Source of the DNA: Streptomyces sp. R41
Lineage (GTDB): Bacteria > Actinomycetota > Actinomycetes > Streptomycetales > Streptomycetaceae
Assembly (NCBI RefSeq): GCF_041053055.1
Contig: NZ_CP163443.1
Span: forward strand, 10,089,001-10,153,000
Direction of reading: 5' to 3'
DNA length: 64,000 nt
Positions 35,143-44,109 of the stretch are shown here, in pieces. The position numbers and the translations under genes are program-made. The first letter of the stretch is position 1, and the number at the start of each line of letters is the position of its first letter. The notes below the pieces were generated by a model. The model ran no database searches. It was not told the DNA's origin and saw nothing but the letters and a program-made list of their open reading frames with translations.

Positions 35143-36060
35143 TTACTTGATCCCGGTGAAGCCGATGGAGCCGACGATGCGCCGCGCGAAGAGGCCGAAG
35201 AGAACAAGCATCGGAAGCGCCGCGATGAGCGTCGCCGCCATCAGCCCCGACCAGTCCGTGCCGGTCTGCGGGGTCTGCGCCCGGAAGACGGCCAGCGCCA
35301 CGGTGAGCACACGCGAGCTGTCGCTGTACGACACCATCAGCGGCCAGAAGTAGTCGTTCCAGGAGGTGATGTACGTCAGGACGGCCAGGGTGAGAACCGG
35401 CGTGGACGCCATCGGCAGCAGCACCCGGAAGAAGATCCGCACCTTCCCGGCGCCGTCGAGCAGGGCCGCCTCCTCGACCTCGCGCGGCACGTTCATGAAG
35501 AACTGCCGCAGGAAGAACACCGCGAACGGAGTCATGAACATCGTCGGCAGGGCGATTCCCAACAGTGTGTCCACCAGGCCGAGTTGCTTGATCAGCACGA
35601 AGTTCGGCAGCAGGGTGAAGATCGCCGGCACCATGAGCCCGGCCAGGAACAGCCCGAACACCTTGTCCCGGCCGCGCCACCTCAGTCGCGCGAAGGCGTA
35701 CGCGGCCATCGAGGAGAAGAAGATCTGGCAGACGGTGATCAGCGTCGAAACGATCACCGAGTTGAGCAGATAGCGCCAGAACTTAAGGCCTCCGCCCGAA
35801 CCGCCCTGCGCGATCGCCTCCTTGGTGGACTGGACGCCCAGGGCCCGTGCGAAGCCGCCGCCGGTGAAGTCCACGGGCAGGGGATTGCCGGGGTCGGCGG
35901 TGAGCGCCGCGTTGGAGGAGAGCGCGGTGCGCAGGATCCAGTAGAACGGCAGCAGGGTGATCAGCACGATCGCGGCCATCACCGTCCACGCCGCGGCCCG
36001 CCCGAGGGAAGGCCTGCGCCGGATCGGTCGTACACGGGTCGTCGTTGTCACGGCAGCCAT
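35143..36060 (-). CDS. Sugar ABC transporter permease (MalG type)
   Basis: A 305-residue inner membrane permease with six membrane helices. The EAA loop reads EVEEAALLDGAGKVRIFFRVLLP. It opens with a basic stretch and pairs with the MalF-type permease 15 bases upstream. There is no ATPase in the operon, which is usual in Streptomyces, where a shared MsiK-type ATPase powers several sugar importers. Confidence 0.92.
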   Translation of the reverse strand: MAAVTTTTRVRPIRRRPSLGRAAAWTVMAAIVLITLLPFYWILRTALSSNAALTADPGNPLPVDFTGGGFARALGVQSTKEAIAQGGSGGGLKFWRYLLNSVIVSTLITVCQIFFSSMAAYAFARLRWRGRDKVFGLFLAGLMVPAIFTLLPNFVLIKQLGLVDTLLGIALPTMFMTPFAVFFLRQFFMNVPREVEEAALLDGAGKVRIFFRVLLPMASTPVLTLAVLTYITSWNDYFWPLMVSYSDSSRVLTVALAVFRAQTPQTGTDWSGLMAATLIAALPMLVLFGLFARRIVGSIGFTGIK

Positions 36061-36075
36061 GGCGACTCCTCCCGC

Positions 36076-37038
36076 TCAGCCGAGGTCGGTGTGGCCGGCC
36101 TGGGTGAGCCGGTACTGGACGAAGGTGATCGCGCTGAGCACGACCAGCAGGGCGACGGACATCGCCGAGGCGTAGCCGAACTGGAAGCGGCCGAAAGCCG
36201 AGCCGTAGATGTAGTACTGGAGCACGTTGGTCGCGTTGGCGGGACCGCCCGCGGTCGTTACCGCGACTGTGTCGAACACCTGGAACGAACCGATCACCGT
36301 CATGATCAGAACGACCGCGAGCACCGGCCGCAGCAGCGGCATGGTGATCCGCCAGAACATCCGCCACTCGCTCGCCCCGTCGACCTTGGCCGCCTCGTAC
36401 ATGTCGTTCGGGATCGCCTGCAGACCCGCGAAGAGCAGCAGCGCGGTATAGCCGACGTGCCGCCACACGTTGATCAGAGCGATCGTCGGGATCGCCCAGG
36501 TCTCGTCCGCCAGGAACGGGATGCGGTCGAAGCCGAGGCCCTGGAGGATCTCGTTGCCGATACCGAGCTGGGTGTCGAGCATCCAGAGCCAGACGATGCC
36601 CGCGACCACGTTCGACATCAGATACGGCGTCAGCACGATTCCGCGCAGCACCGCCGACTGGGTGAGCCGCTGGAGCAGCACGGCGATGGCGAGGGCCGAG
36701 ACCGTCTGCACGCCGATGTTGATGAACACGTACTCGACCGTGACCTTCAACGAGTCCCAGAAGATGGGGTCGTTGACCATGCGTGTGTAGTTGTCGAGGC
36801 CGACCCATCGCGCGGGAGTGAGCAGATTGAAGCGGGTGAAGCTCAGGTAGATGCCCCGCAGCGTCGGCCAGAGCAGGAACACCAGGAAGCCCAGCATGGC
36901 CGGGGCGATGAACAGGGCCGCGAGGGGCCCGTCGCCCTGGCCCTCACGTGCTCGGGCCCTACGGCTCTTCGGCTCGGTCTGTGCCCTCTCGGCGCCGCGC
37001 AGTGGCAGACGCGATGGAGGGCTGGAGGCGACGGTCAT
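36076..37038 (-). CDS. Sugar ABC transporter permease (MalF type)
   Basis: A 320-residue permease, first gene of the operon, with about six membrane helices and an EAA loop read as DMYEAAKVDGASEWRMFWRITMP. The N-terminal 45 residues are basic and cytoplasmic. Its start lies 39 bases from the first ROK-type operator at 37077-37096. Confidence 0.92.
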   Translation of the reverse strand: MTVASSPPSRLPLRGAERAQTEPKSRRARAREGQGDGPLAALFIAPAMLGFLVFLLWPTLRGIYLSFTRFNLLTPARWVGLDNYTRMVNDPIFWDSLKVTVEYVFINIGVQTVSALAIAVLLQRLTQSAVLRGIVLTPYLMSNVVAGIVWLWMLDTQLGIGNEILQGLGFDRIPFLADETWAIPTIALINVWRHVGYTALLLFAGLQAIPNDMYEAAKVDGASEWRMFWRITMPLLRPVLAVVLIMTVIGSFQVFDTVAVTTAGGPANATNVLQYYIYGSAFGRFQFGYASAMSVALLVVLSAITFVQYRLTQAGHTDLG

Positions 37039-37076
37039 CGGGAGACTCCCTCGGCTGCGGCTCGTCCTCGGGTCAC

Positions 37077-37096
37077 TTACTTTTGACGCGAAAGAA
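37077..37096 (+). promoter_or_regulatory. Predicted ROK operator, site 1
   Basis: TTACTT...ACGCGAAAGAA: matches site 2 at 16 of 20 positions. It lies just upstream of the MalF-type permease. An overlapping inverted repeat, TTGACGC (37083-37089) with GCGTCAA (37102-37108), is also present. Confidence 0.6.
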
Positions 37097-37160
37097 TCCT
37101 GGCGTCAAGAGTCGTGCACACATCTTCTCAATGGCAGGATCGAGGCATAGAGTGGCGTTA

Positions 37161-37180
37161 TTACTTCCAACGCAAAAGAA
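37161..37180 (+). promoter_or_regulatory. Predicted ROK operator, site 2
   Basis: TTACTT...ACGCAAAAGAA, same orientation as site 1 and exactly 84 bases from it (eight turns of B-DNA). It ends 23 bases before the ROK gene start. Confidence 0.6.
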
Positions 37181-37203
37181 AATCTTGTGGGAGTCTGACG
37201 GTC

Positions 37204-38364
37204 ATGACCACACTTGCCGCCAGCTGGCTGCCGCTGAGTCCGGGGGAACGTGCGGTGGCGATCGAGGTGCTCGTCCACGGCCCGCTGTCGCGCAGCGAGA
37301 TCGCGCGCCGGCTGGACCTCTCGGCGGGCAGTCTCACCCGGCTGACCAAGCCGCTGATCGAATCGGGCCTGCTCGTCGAGGCGGCCGAGGACCCCGTGCC
37401 CCCCGAGGTGCGTCAGGGGCGGCCCTCACAACCCCTCGACATCGTCGCCGAGTCCCGTTCCTTCGCGGGGTTCAAGATCACCGAGGACATGGTCTACGGC
37501 GTCGTCACGACCCTCAGGAGCGACATCGTGGCGCGGCACGACCGTCCGCTCACCACGCACGACCCGGACCAAGTGGCCGACCTGCTACGGGAGATGACGG
37601 ACGAGTTCACGCGCGACTTTCCCGCGCTGGCCGGAATCGGCATCGGCGTGGGCGGCCGGGTCGAGAAGCGGGCCCTCGTTGCCGAGTCGGCCTTCCTCGA
37701 CTGGCACGAAGTCCCGCTCGCCCAACTCGTCGAGGAACGCACCGGGTTGCCCGCGGTCCTCGAGAACGACGTCGCCGCCCTGGTCGAGGCCGAGATCTGG
37801 TTCGGTGCCGGTCGCGGTCTCGACCGCTTCGCGGTCCTCACCATCGGCGCCGGACTTGGCTACGGCCTCGTCCTCGGCGGCAGCCGGGTCGCCTCCGCCG
37901 AGGACGGCCGGGGCGTCGGCTGCCGCTGGATGGTGAACCCCAACGGTCCGCTCACCCCCGAGGGTGAGCGCGGCAGCGCCATCTCCCTGCTCACCATTCC
38001 CAGCATCCGCTACCAGGTCCGTGCCGCGACCGGCCACGACATGACGTACGAGGAGATCCTCGCCCTCGCCGCCGAGGGCCACCCCATGGCCTCCCGCGTC
38101 GTCGACGACGCGGCGCACGCGCTCGGCACCCTCGTCGCGCAGATCGCCAACTTCGCCATGCCCCAGAAGATCCTCCTCGCCGGAGAGGGTGTCGGCCTCG
38201 TCGACGTGGCGGGCCCGCTCGTCGAGGAGACCATCCGCGCGAACCGGCATCCACTGGCGGATCCGGTCAACCTGGAGACGAAGGTGTCTGACTTCCATGA
38301 CTGGGCGCGCGGGGCCGCGGTGTTGGCGATCCAGGTACTGGTGCTGGGGACCGCGGACGTGTAA
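37204..38364 (+). CDS. ROK-family transcriptional regulator
   Basis: A 386-residue repressor with an N-terminal winged helix (about 15-75; LSRSEIARRLDLSAGSLTRLTKPL) fused to a sugar kinase-like ROK domain. The ATP-binding DxGxT motif has decayed (SFAGFKITEDMVYG), there is no zinc CxCGxxGC motif, and the sugar site ENDVAALVEAEIWFG is kept. It should bind a sugar or sugar phosphate and release its operators. It is divergent from the ABC locus, whose control region contains the paired repeats. Confidence 0.88.
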   Translation: MTTLAASWLPLSPGERAVAIEVLVHGPLSRSEIARRLDLSAGSLTRLTKPLIESGLLVEAAEDPVPPEVRQGRPSQPLDIVAESRSFAGFKITEDMVYGVVTTLRSDIVARHDRPLTTHDPDQVADLLREMTDEFTRDFPALAGIGIGVGGRVEKRALVAESAFLDWHEVPLAQLVEERTGLPAVLENDVAALVEAEIWFGAGRGLDRFAVLTIGAGLGYGLVLGGSRVASAEDGRGVGCRWMVNPNGPLTPEGERGSAISLLTIPSIRYQVRAATGHDMTYEEILALAAEGHPMASRVVDDAAHALGTLVAQIANFAMPQKILLAGEGVGLVDVAGPLVEETIRANRHPLADPVNLETKVSDFHDWARGAAVLAIQVLVLGTADV

Positions 38365-38447
38365 GTGATGAGCTTCACGGTCCGTAATGTCGTCCGGCGT
38401 ACCTTTACTCACATCGTCTTCACGCCAAGGCCCGTATGCTTCACACC

Positions 38448-38624
38448 ATGTCCACCACTCCTGAAGCCGACTCCGAGCGCTCCGCCGCCGAGGTCAACGA
38501 GGAGATCCGGGCCCTCTGGTTCCGGGCCGGCGGGACGCTGAGCATGGAGGAGCGGCGGGAGTACCAGCGGCTCGTCCTGGAGTGGTCGGAAGCCTCTCCG
38601 CAGTCACCCACCCAGGCGGCGTGA
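38448..38624 (+). CDS. Small conserved-looking cytoplasmic protein (58 residues)
   Basis: A 58-residue acidic, helical protein (EVNEEIRALWFRAGGTLSMEERREYQRLVLEWSEA in the middle, given here in overlapping pieces: EVNEEIRALWFRAGG, LSMEERREYQRLVLEW). Codon bias is normal for the genome. The start at 38448 is preferred over 38436 by context. No known function; the lack of cysteines and the amphipathic helices suggest a small partner protein. Confidence 0.6.
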   Translation: MSTTPEADSERSAAEVNEEIRALWFRAGGTLSMEERREYQRLVLEWSEASPQSPTQAA

Positions 38625-38735
38625 CGACAGTCACCCGACCCGGGCGACCTGACGACGCTCGCTCACCTGGCGGCGTGACGCTCCGGGGCTCAGCCTCCGC
38701 TCTCCGGGCCCCGATGAGCCGCCGTCCTCGATAGC

Positions 38736-40121
38736 TCAGCCCCAACTCTGCGAATACTGCCGTCGATAGGCCTTGCGGTCCTGTTCCGTACGGATATAGC
38801 GCGTCGCCACCAGCGCGATCAGACTTCCCGCGACGACCAGCAGTCCAGGGCCGACGTTCCTCGGGTTCGTGAGCCGGGAGACGAGCGTCTCGGCGTCTCC
38901 GGTCGTCCCCACCGGCTCGACAGCGCCCGGTGCGGCGGAGCCCGGCGCGACCGCGGCTCCCTGCGAGGCCGAGACCGACGGCGCGGGGGAGGCCTGAGCC
39001 GGGGAACTGGCGGAGGCCTGCGGCTGTCCCGCGAGCTGCACACCCAGCGCAGTCAGGGCCTTGGTGACCGGCTGGAAGAATGTCGTACCGCCTGACGTGC
39101 AGTCCCCGTTGCCTCCCGAGGTCACCCCGAGCGCGATGCCCTCGGAGAACAACGGGCCGCCGCTGTCGCCGGGTTCGGCGCACACCGTGGTCTCGACGAG
39201 CCCGGTGACCGTGCCCTCCGGATAGTTGACCGTCGCGTTGAGCGCCGTCACCTTCCCGTCGTGCAGCCCACTGGTGCTGCCGCTGCGGAAGACCCGCTGG
39301 CCGACGGTGGGATCGGCGGCGCCCGTGATCCGTACGCCGTTTCCGCCACCGATGGCCACGACATTCGCCCCCGCCGTGGTCTGCTGACCGTTGTCGTACT
39401 GCACGAGGGAGAAGTCGCTGCCGGGGAACGCCGTGGTGACGGTCCGGCCCACCTGCTTCGAGCCCTGGTTGTCGGCGAACCAGACGGACCCGGCAGGACC
39501 GCAGTGCCCGGCCGTGAGGATGAACTCACTCTGCCCGTTGGTCACATTGAAGCCCGCCGAACAGCGCCCGCCCGTCGAGAAGATCGGCTGCGCGCCGTTC
39601 AGCCGCGTGGTGAACGTGCCCTGGGTGCGCTGCATGCGCACGGAGTCGCCGATGCCGTCGGCCAGCTTCGTCATGCGCGACCAGTCGGAGGAGGAGACCG
39701 TGCTGTCGGCCTGCACCACCACCTCGTTCTTCGTGTAGTCCACGGCCCAGGCGGTACCCGCCACCCTGGGTGCTGAACTCAGGCTCGCCGTCGCGGACTT
39801 GAGATCGGCCATACTGTGCCGCACGACCTTGGCGCGGGCACCGGCCTCCTTCACCTCGGCGGCCGCGGCCGTGTCGGTCACCGCGACGACCGGGCGCCCG
39901 TCGGAGGCGATCCAGCTGCCGGCGGTACGCGAGGTGCCGAGACGTGAGACCAGTTCGGAGCCTGTGCCGGCCGCGGCCTGTGCCGAACTTCCCGTGGCAC
40001 GCGACGTGCCGGACGGCTCGCTCGCCATCGCGTGCGTCACCATCAGCCCTCCGCAGAGCAGTCCGCCGACGGCCGCGAGTCGCGCCCCCCGTCGGACGAT
40101 CCGTCGTCGTGCGTGCCTCAT
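38736..40121 (-). CDS. Membrane-anchored trypsin-like serine protease (S1)
   Basis: A 461-residue exported protease. Signal peptide to about residue 33; a pro-region of roughly 150 residues; then a chymotrypsin-fold domain with catalytic His in ILTAGHCGPAG, Asp in GSDFSLVQYD and Ser in EPGDSGGPLF; three disulfide-type cysteine pairs. After the protease comes an Ala/Pro/Ser-rich spacer and a C-terminal membrane helix (about 430-447, GPGLLVVAGSLIALVATRY) with a short basic tail. This is the streptogrisin-like fold fixed to the cell surface instead of released. It is transcribed alone. Confidence 0.88.
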   Translation of the reverse strand: MRHARRRIVRRGARLAAVGGLLCGGLMVTHAMASEPSGTSRATGSSAQAAAGTGSELVSRLGTSRTAGSWIASDGRPVVAVTDTAAAAEVKEAGARAKVVRHSMADLKSATASLSSAPRVAGTAWAVDYTKNEVVVQADSTVSSSDWSRMTKLADGIGDSVRMQRTQGTFTTRLNGAQPIFSTGGRCSAGFNVTNGQSEFILTAGHCGPAGSVWFADNQGSKQVGRTVTTAFPGSDFSLVQYDNGQQTTAGANVVAIGGGNGVRITGAADPTVGQRVFRSGSTSGLHDGKVTALNATVNYPEGTVTGLVETTVCAEPGDSGGPLFSEGIALGVTSGGNGDCTSGGTTFFQPVTKALTALGVQLAGQPQASASSPAQASPAPSVSASQGAAVAPGSAAPGAVEPVGTTGDAETLVSRLTNPRNVGPGLLVVAGSLIALVATRYIRTEQDRKAYRRQYSQSWG

Positions 40122-40249
40122 CCATGGGCTCCCGAAGCCGAACGGCGCGGCGTCACCACCGCCGAGGGCCCCGGTCGAGAGCCCTTCCCCTCATACGTGC
40201 GCCCGCGCCCGCGCGTTCACCGCCGGGTAACTTGACCGACCGCCCTGCC

Positions 40250-41023
40250 ATGATGGGCGACATGCGCGTGCTGATTCCGGTTCCGGACCGCGATTTCGAC
40301 GTCACCGAAGTGGCCGTACCCTGGCGGATTTTGACGGAGGCGGGCCACGAGGTCGTCTTCGCGACCGAGCGGGCCCGCACGCGGCCGGAGGCGGACCCGA
40401 AGCTGCTGACGGGCGTGCTCTTCGGGCAGCTCGGCGCCGAGGCGGAACCCCGGCGGTTCTACCAGGAGCTCACCGAGGCTGACGAGTTCCACGCCACCGT
40501 TTCCTGGGCGGACGTGGACGTCGAGGAGTTCGACGGCCTGCTGCTGCCCGGCGGGCACGCGCCCGGCATGCGGCAGTACCTCGGCTCGTCGGAGTTGCGG
40601 CAGCGGATCGCGCGCTTCTGGGCCCTGGAGCGGCCCGTCGGCGCGATCTGCCACGGTGTCCTCGTCCTCGCCCGCGCCCGGGACACCGCGACGGGCCGCA
40701 GCGTCCTGGCCGGCCGGCGTACCACCTGCCTGCCCAAGTACATGGAACGCACGGCCTACTTCACCACCGCCTGGCGCCTCGGCCGCTACTACCGCACCTA
40801 CCCCGCCTACGTCGAGGACGAGGTCAGGGCGGCCATCGCCGACCCGGACACGCAGTTCGAACGAGGCCCCCGCACGCTGACGCGGCGCGGCACCGCCACC
40901 GACGACACGCACGCCTTCGTCGTCCAGGACGGCCACTACCTTTCGGCCCGCTGGCCGGGAGACGCCTACCTCTTCGGCCGCCGCTACCTCGCCCTGCTGC
41001 GGAGCGCCGCCGCCGGGCGTTAG
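40250..41023 (+). CDS. DJ-1/PfpI-family protein
   Basis: A 257-residue class I glutamine amidotransferase-like protein. The nucleophile elbow Cys is in VGAICHGVLVLARA and the upstream acidic residue in LLLPGGHAPGMRQYL; the segment RTTCLPKYMERTAYF follows. Related proteins are chaperones, glyoxalases or proteases. Start is uncertain: ATG at 40250, 40253 or 40262 are in frame and none has a strong ribosome site. Confidence 0.8.
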   Translation: MMGDMRVLIPVPDRDFDVTEVAVPWRILTEAGHEVVFATERARTRPEADPKLLTGVLFGQLGAEAEPRRFYQELTEADEFHATVSWADVDVEEFDGLLLPGGHAPGMRQYLGSSELRQRIARFWALERPVGAICHGVLVLARARDTATGRSVLAGRRTTCLPKYMERTAYFTTAWRLGRYYRTYPAYVEDEVRAAIADPDTQFERGPRTLTRRGTATDDTHAFVVQDGHYLSARWPGDAYLFGRRYLALLRSAAAGR

Positions 41024-41051
41024 GCGCGTGCGGGGCGCTGTGGCGCGAGCG

Positions 41052-42398
41052 TCACGCGCGCGTGCGGGCGGCCACCTCCTCCGGAGTGAGGTAGACGTCG
41101 GTGTGCTCGAAGTCCCGCAGGGTGCCCTTCTTGTCGGCGAGGAACCCGGTGCGGACGAAGTCGTCGCCCGCGACCGCGTTGAGCAACCAGTTGGCGCTGG
41201 TACGGAACCGGGCCGCGCCGGTGCGCAGCGCGTACAGGTGGTATCCGCGGGCCACGACCTGCGCGGCCACGCCCTTGAGGCCGACACCGAGCGGCTTGGA
41301 CACCGCGTCGTGGCCGCCGAGGTCGACCACCAGACCGAGGTCCTTGTGCCGGTACGGCGTCGTGGGCTGCCCGCGCAGCAGCGCCGTCAGGTTCTTGGCG
41401 GCGTGCCTGCCCTGCCGGGCGGCGTGCTGGGCGGTTGGAGGACAGTACGAGCCGTCGTCCTTGGCCAGGTTGGGCACGGCCGCCGCGTCGCCCAGTGCGA
41501 ACACGCCGTCCAGGCCCGGCACCTTGAAGTCGGGTTCCGCGAGGATCCGGCCGCGCACGGTCTCCGCACCCAGCGAGTCGACGAGCGGGCTCGCCGCGAC
41601 GCCGGCCGTCCACACCAGCGTCCGCGAGGGCAGCACCCGGCCGTCGGTGAGAGTGACCTTGTCCCCGGTGACGGAAGCGACGGACGTCTTCAGGGAGATC
41701 TGCACCCCGCGTTCGCTCAGCATACGAAGCGCGCTCGCCCCCAGTCTGTCGCCGAGCTCCGGCAGCAACTTGGGGGCGACGTCGATCAGATGCCACTTGA
41801 TGAGGCCGGGGTCGAGGCGGGGGTGGTAGCGCTTCGCCGCCGCGGTGGTCAGACGCTGCAGACAGGCTGCGGTCTCGGTGCCCGCGTAACCGCCGCCGAC
41901 CACCACGAACTGCAACCGCGCCGCCCGCTCGTCCTCGTCCAACGTGGCGGCCGCCAGGTCGAGTTGGGCGATCACATGGTCGCGCAGATACACGGCCTGG
42001 GCGAGCGTCTTCATGCCGCGCGCCTCGTCCAGCAGACCGGGGATGTCGAAGGTGCGGGTCACGCTGCCGGGGGTGAGCAGCAAGTAGTCGTACGGCAGGT
42101 CGACGACCTCCCCGGTGATCTTGCGGACGACGCACATCTTGGACCCCGGATCCACGCCGATCACCCCGCCCGGCACCAGCTCGGTGCGGCGCAGGATCCG
42201 GCGCAGCGAGGGCGCGACGGACTGCGGGGTGACGACCCCGGCGGCGACGTGCGGCAGCAGGGGCAGATAGAGCTGGTAGTCGGTCGGGCTGATCAGGGTG
42301 ATCCTGGCGCCTGTGGGAGCGAGCGTCCGCTCCAGCCCCCGCGCTGCCTCGACCCCGGCGAATCCAGCGCCGACGATGACGATGTTCGGTGCGTCCAT
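41052..42398 (-). CDS. Type II NADH dehydrogenase-like FAD oxidoreductase
   Basis: A 448-residue FAD/NAD(P) two-dinucleotide-fold enzyme. The FAD motif is IVIVGAGFAGVEAARGLE, the NAD motif VVVGGGYAGTETAACL and the second FAD motif VFALGDAAAVPN. The C-terminal part has amphipathic segments (DLGLVVDLGGHDAVSKPLG; GYHLYALRTG) as in NDH-2, which docks on the membrane and reduces quinone without pumping protons. It converges on the DJ-1 gene. The role would be respiratory or redox balance. Confidence 0.85.
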   Translation of the reverse strand: MDAPNIVIVGAGFAGVEAARGLERTLAPTGARITLISPTDYQLYLPLLPHVAAGVVTPQSVAPSLRRILRRTELVPGGVIGVDPGSKMCVVRKITGEVVDLPYDYLLLTPGSVTRTFDIPGLLDEARGMKTLAQAVYLRDHVIAQLDLAAATLDEDERAARLQFVVVGGGYAGTETAACLQRLTTAAAKRYHPRLDPGLIKWHLIDVAPKLLPELGDRLGASALRMLSERGVQISLKTSVASVTGDKVTLTDGRVLPSRTLVWTAGVAASPLVDSLGAETVRGRILAEPDFKVPGLDGVFALGDAAAVPNLAKDDGSYCPPTAQHAARQGRHAAKNLTALLRGQPTTPYRHKDLGLVVDLGGHDAVSKPLGVGLKGVAAQVVARGYHLYALRTGAARFRTSANWLLNAVAGDDFVRTGFLADKKGTLRDFEHTDVYLTPEEVAARTRA

Positions 42399-42630
42399 CC
42401 GAGCAGCCTCTCTCCTTGAGCCGACACCGCGGCCCGCCGACCGCGAGCCCAGGCTCACACGGGACGCCCGAGCCTGCCACCCCACAAAAGGGGGCGGAGG
42501 ATCGCCGCCGCACGATTCTCTACCGAGTAGTAACTTCTCCTTCGCCATCCGTACATCAGTGGGCGTGATCATGTCAGGCGCGGCGAGTGCCGAGGCGCGC
42601 TCGCCGCTCCGGCGTGAGAAGGGGACGGGC

Positions 42631-43266
42631 ATGACAGGACGCGGTGTAGGGCGCAGGATAGGCGCGGTCTCGGCGGTCGTGGCGCTGAGCATCGGGGGGA
42701 CGGTCACCGCGGCCGGGTCCGCCGCCGCGGCCCCGGTCCAGGCGGTGGCCGGCACGACGGCGGCACAGGACGTCGACTACGCCACCTGGCAGCGTGACGT
42801 CCAGGCCGTCATCGACCAGGCGCTGCCCTACGTCGACCAGCGCACCGCGCACGCCGACGGGCAGAAGCTCGCTCTCGTCTTCGACATCGACAACACCACG
42901 CTGGAGACGGACTTCCACCCCTGGTACGAGCTGCCCACCCCGGCGGTCAAGGCCTCCCTGGAGCTCGCCCGCTACGCGCACTCCCGGGGCGTCGACATCT
43001 TCTTCGTCACCGCACGCCCGGGCATCATCGCCAGCGAGACCAAGTGGAACCTGAAGACCGTCGGCTACCCGGTCTCGGGACTCTACGTGCGTGATCTTCC
43101 GGACCTCTTCGACGAGGTCAGCGCCTACAAGACCAGCAAGCGGGCGCAGATCGAGTCCCTGGGCTACACGATCATCGCCAACGTCGGCAACAACACCTCC
43201 GACCTCGTCGGGGGCCACGCCGAGCGCACCTTCAAGCTGCCGGACTACGATGGCCAATTGTCCTGA
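42631..43266 (+). CDS. Secreted HAD acid phosphatase (class B-like)
   Basis: A 211-residue exported phosphatase. Signal peptide to about residue 35 (AGSAAAA), then a HAD domain: motif I VFDIDNTTLE (nucleophile Asp and the following Asp), motif II FVTARPG, Lys in SAYKTSKRAQIE and motif IV GNNTSDLVGG. GAAGGGGACGGGC precedes the ATG. It probably frees phosphate from organic esters outside the cell. Confidence 0.85.
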   Translation: MTGRGVGRRIGAVSAVVALSIGGTVTAAGSAAAAPVQAVAGTTAAQDVDYATWQRDVQAVIDQALPYVDQRTAHADGQKLALVFDIDNTTLETDFHPWYELPTPAVKASLELARYAHSRGVDIFFVTARPGIIASETKWNLKTVGYPVSGLYVRDLPDLFDEVSAYKTSKRAQIESLGYTIIANVGNNTSDLVGGHAERTFKLPDYDGQLS

Positions 43267-43305
43267 GCCGGGCGGTCCGGGCTCCCTCGGGTTCCCGGAC
43301 CCGGC
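43267..43305 (+). terminator. Hairpin after the phosphatase gene
   Basis: GCCGGG and TCCGGG (43267-43272, 43276-43281) pair with CCCGGACCCGGC (43294-43305), leaving a 3-base bulge. It begins right after the phosphatase stop codon. Confidence 0.5.
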
Positions 43306-43321
43306 CGCTTAGACTTCCGCC

Positions 43322-43699
43322 ATGGACGAGGCCTCGCTGGACACGCTCGGTTCGGGCAAGTACCTGCTGATCACCACCTACCGCAAGAACGGCACGGGAG
43401 TCGCGACGCCGGTGTGGGTGGTGCGCGACGGCGCGGCGCTCGGCGCCTGGACCGCCGCGGACACCGGGAAGGTGAAGCGCATCCGCAACCGGGCGGACGT
43501 CCTGGTCGGGCCCTGCGACATGCGGGGCAGGCCGACCGGCGACCAGATCCCCGCCACGGCCGAGATCGTCGACGAGGCCGCGACCGCCCGCTATCGGCAG
43601 CTCATCGCCCGGAAGTACGGCCTCATGGGCCGCCTCACCCTCTTCGGAAGTCGCCTGCGACGCGGCGAGCGCGGCACGGTGGGGATCCGTATCACCTGA
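43322..43699 (+). CDS. PPOX-class F420-dependent oxidoreductase
   Basis: A 125-residue split-barrel flavin-type protein. It shows the family order: a first strand YLLITTYRKNGTGVATPVWVV, then LGAWTAADTGKVKRIRNR, then DMRGRPTGDQIPATAEIVD and a C-terminal helix with IRIT end. Such Streptomyces proteins usually bind F420 and reduce small molecules. It starts 55 bases after the phosphatase gene and is on the same strand. Confidence 0.82.
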   Translation: MDEASLDTLGSGKYLLITTYRKNGTGVATPVWVVRDGAALGAWTAADTGKVKRIRNRADVLVGPCDMRGRPTGDQIPATAEIVDEAATARYRQLIARKYGLMGRLTLFGSRLRRGERGTVGIRIT

Positions 43700-43734
43700 C
43701 CCCGTGACGTGCCGCGCACCGTTCCGGGGGCAAT

Positions 43735-44016
43735 TCACCTGTACGGCGGGGTAGTTGAGGCAGAAGGCGGGCCGAAGGCCCGGTCGGGGTAGCGTGCGAA
43801 CTGGCCGAGGAGCCAGTTGCCGTCCGGCTCGTAGTACACGCCCGAGAGCGGGGTCTGCTCGGTGCGTACGACGAAACTCGTGCTGTGGTCGAAGGTGCCG
43901 TCGGACCGCAGGCAGCCGAAGCTGCGCGCGGTGTCCGCGTACGCACTGAAGTAGCCCCCGGTACTGCTGAGCCCGGCCAGATAGCCGGGCTGGTTGCGCA
44001 CGTTGTGCAGGGTCAC
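43735..44016 (-). CDS. Hypothetical protein or remnant, start uncertain
   Basis: A 93-codon frame, GTG start at 44016, with consistent coding bias and sensible composition (GYFSAYADTARSFGCLRSDG, FVVRTEQTPLSGVYYEPDG). The same frame is open upstream and reads a cysteine-rich segment (KCQLIHHDFDPAPGCAGCELG) with protein-like character, so the true start may be further up (about 44110) or lost. It has no ribosome site and no family I recognise. It may be a fragment of an exported protein. Confidence 0.45.
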   Translation of the reverse strand: MTLHNVRNQPGYLAGLSSTGGYFSAYADTARSFGCLRSDGTFDHSTSFVVRTEQTPLSGVYYEPDGNWLLGQFARYPDRAFGPPSASTTPPYR

Positions 44017-44109
44017 GCCCAGCTCGCAACCGGCGCAGCCGGGTGCCGGGTCGAAATCGTGGTGGATGAGCTGGCACTTGCGGTCGCCGAAGGCGGCGTT
44101 CGGGGCTGG

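Noticed and set aside
38365..38447. Terminator after the ROK gene
   Set aside because: No clear hairpin was found in this gap.
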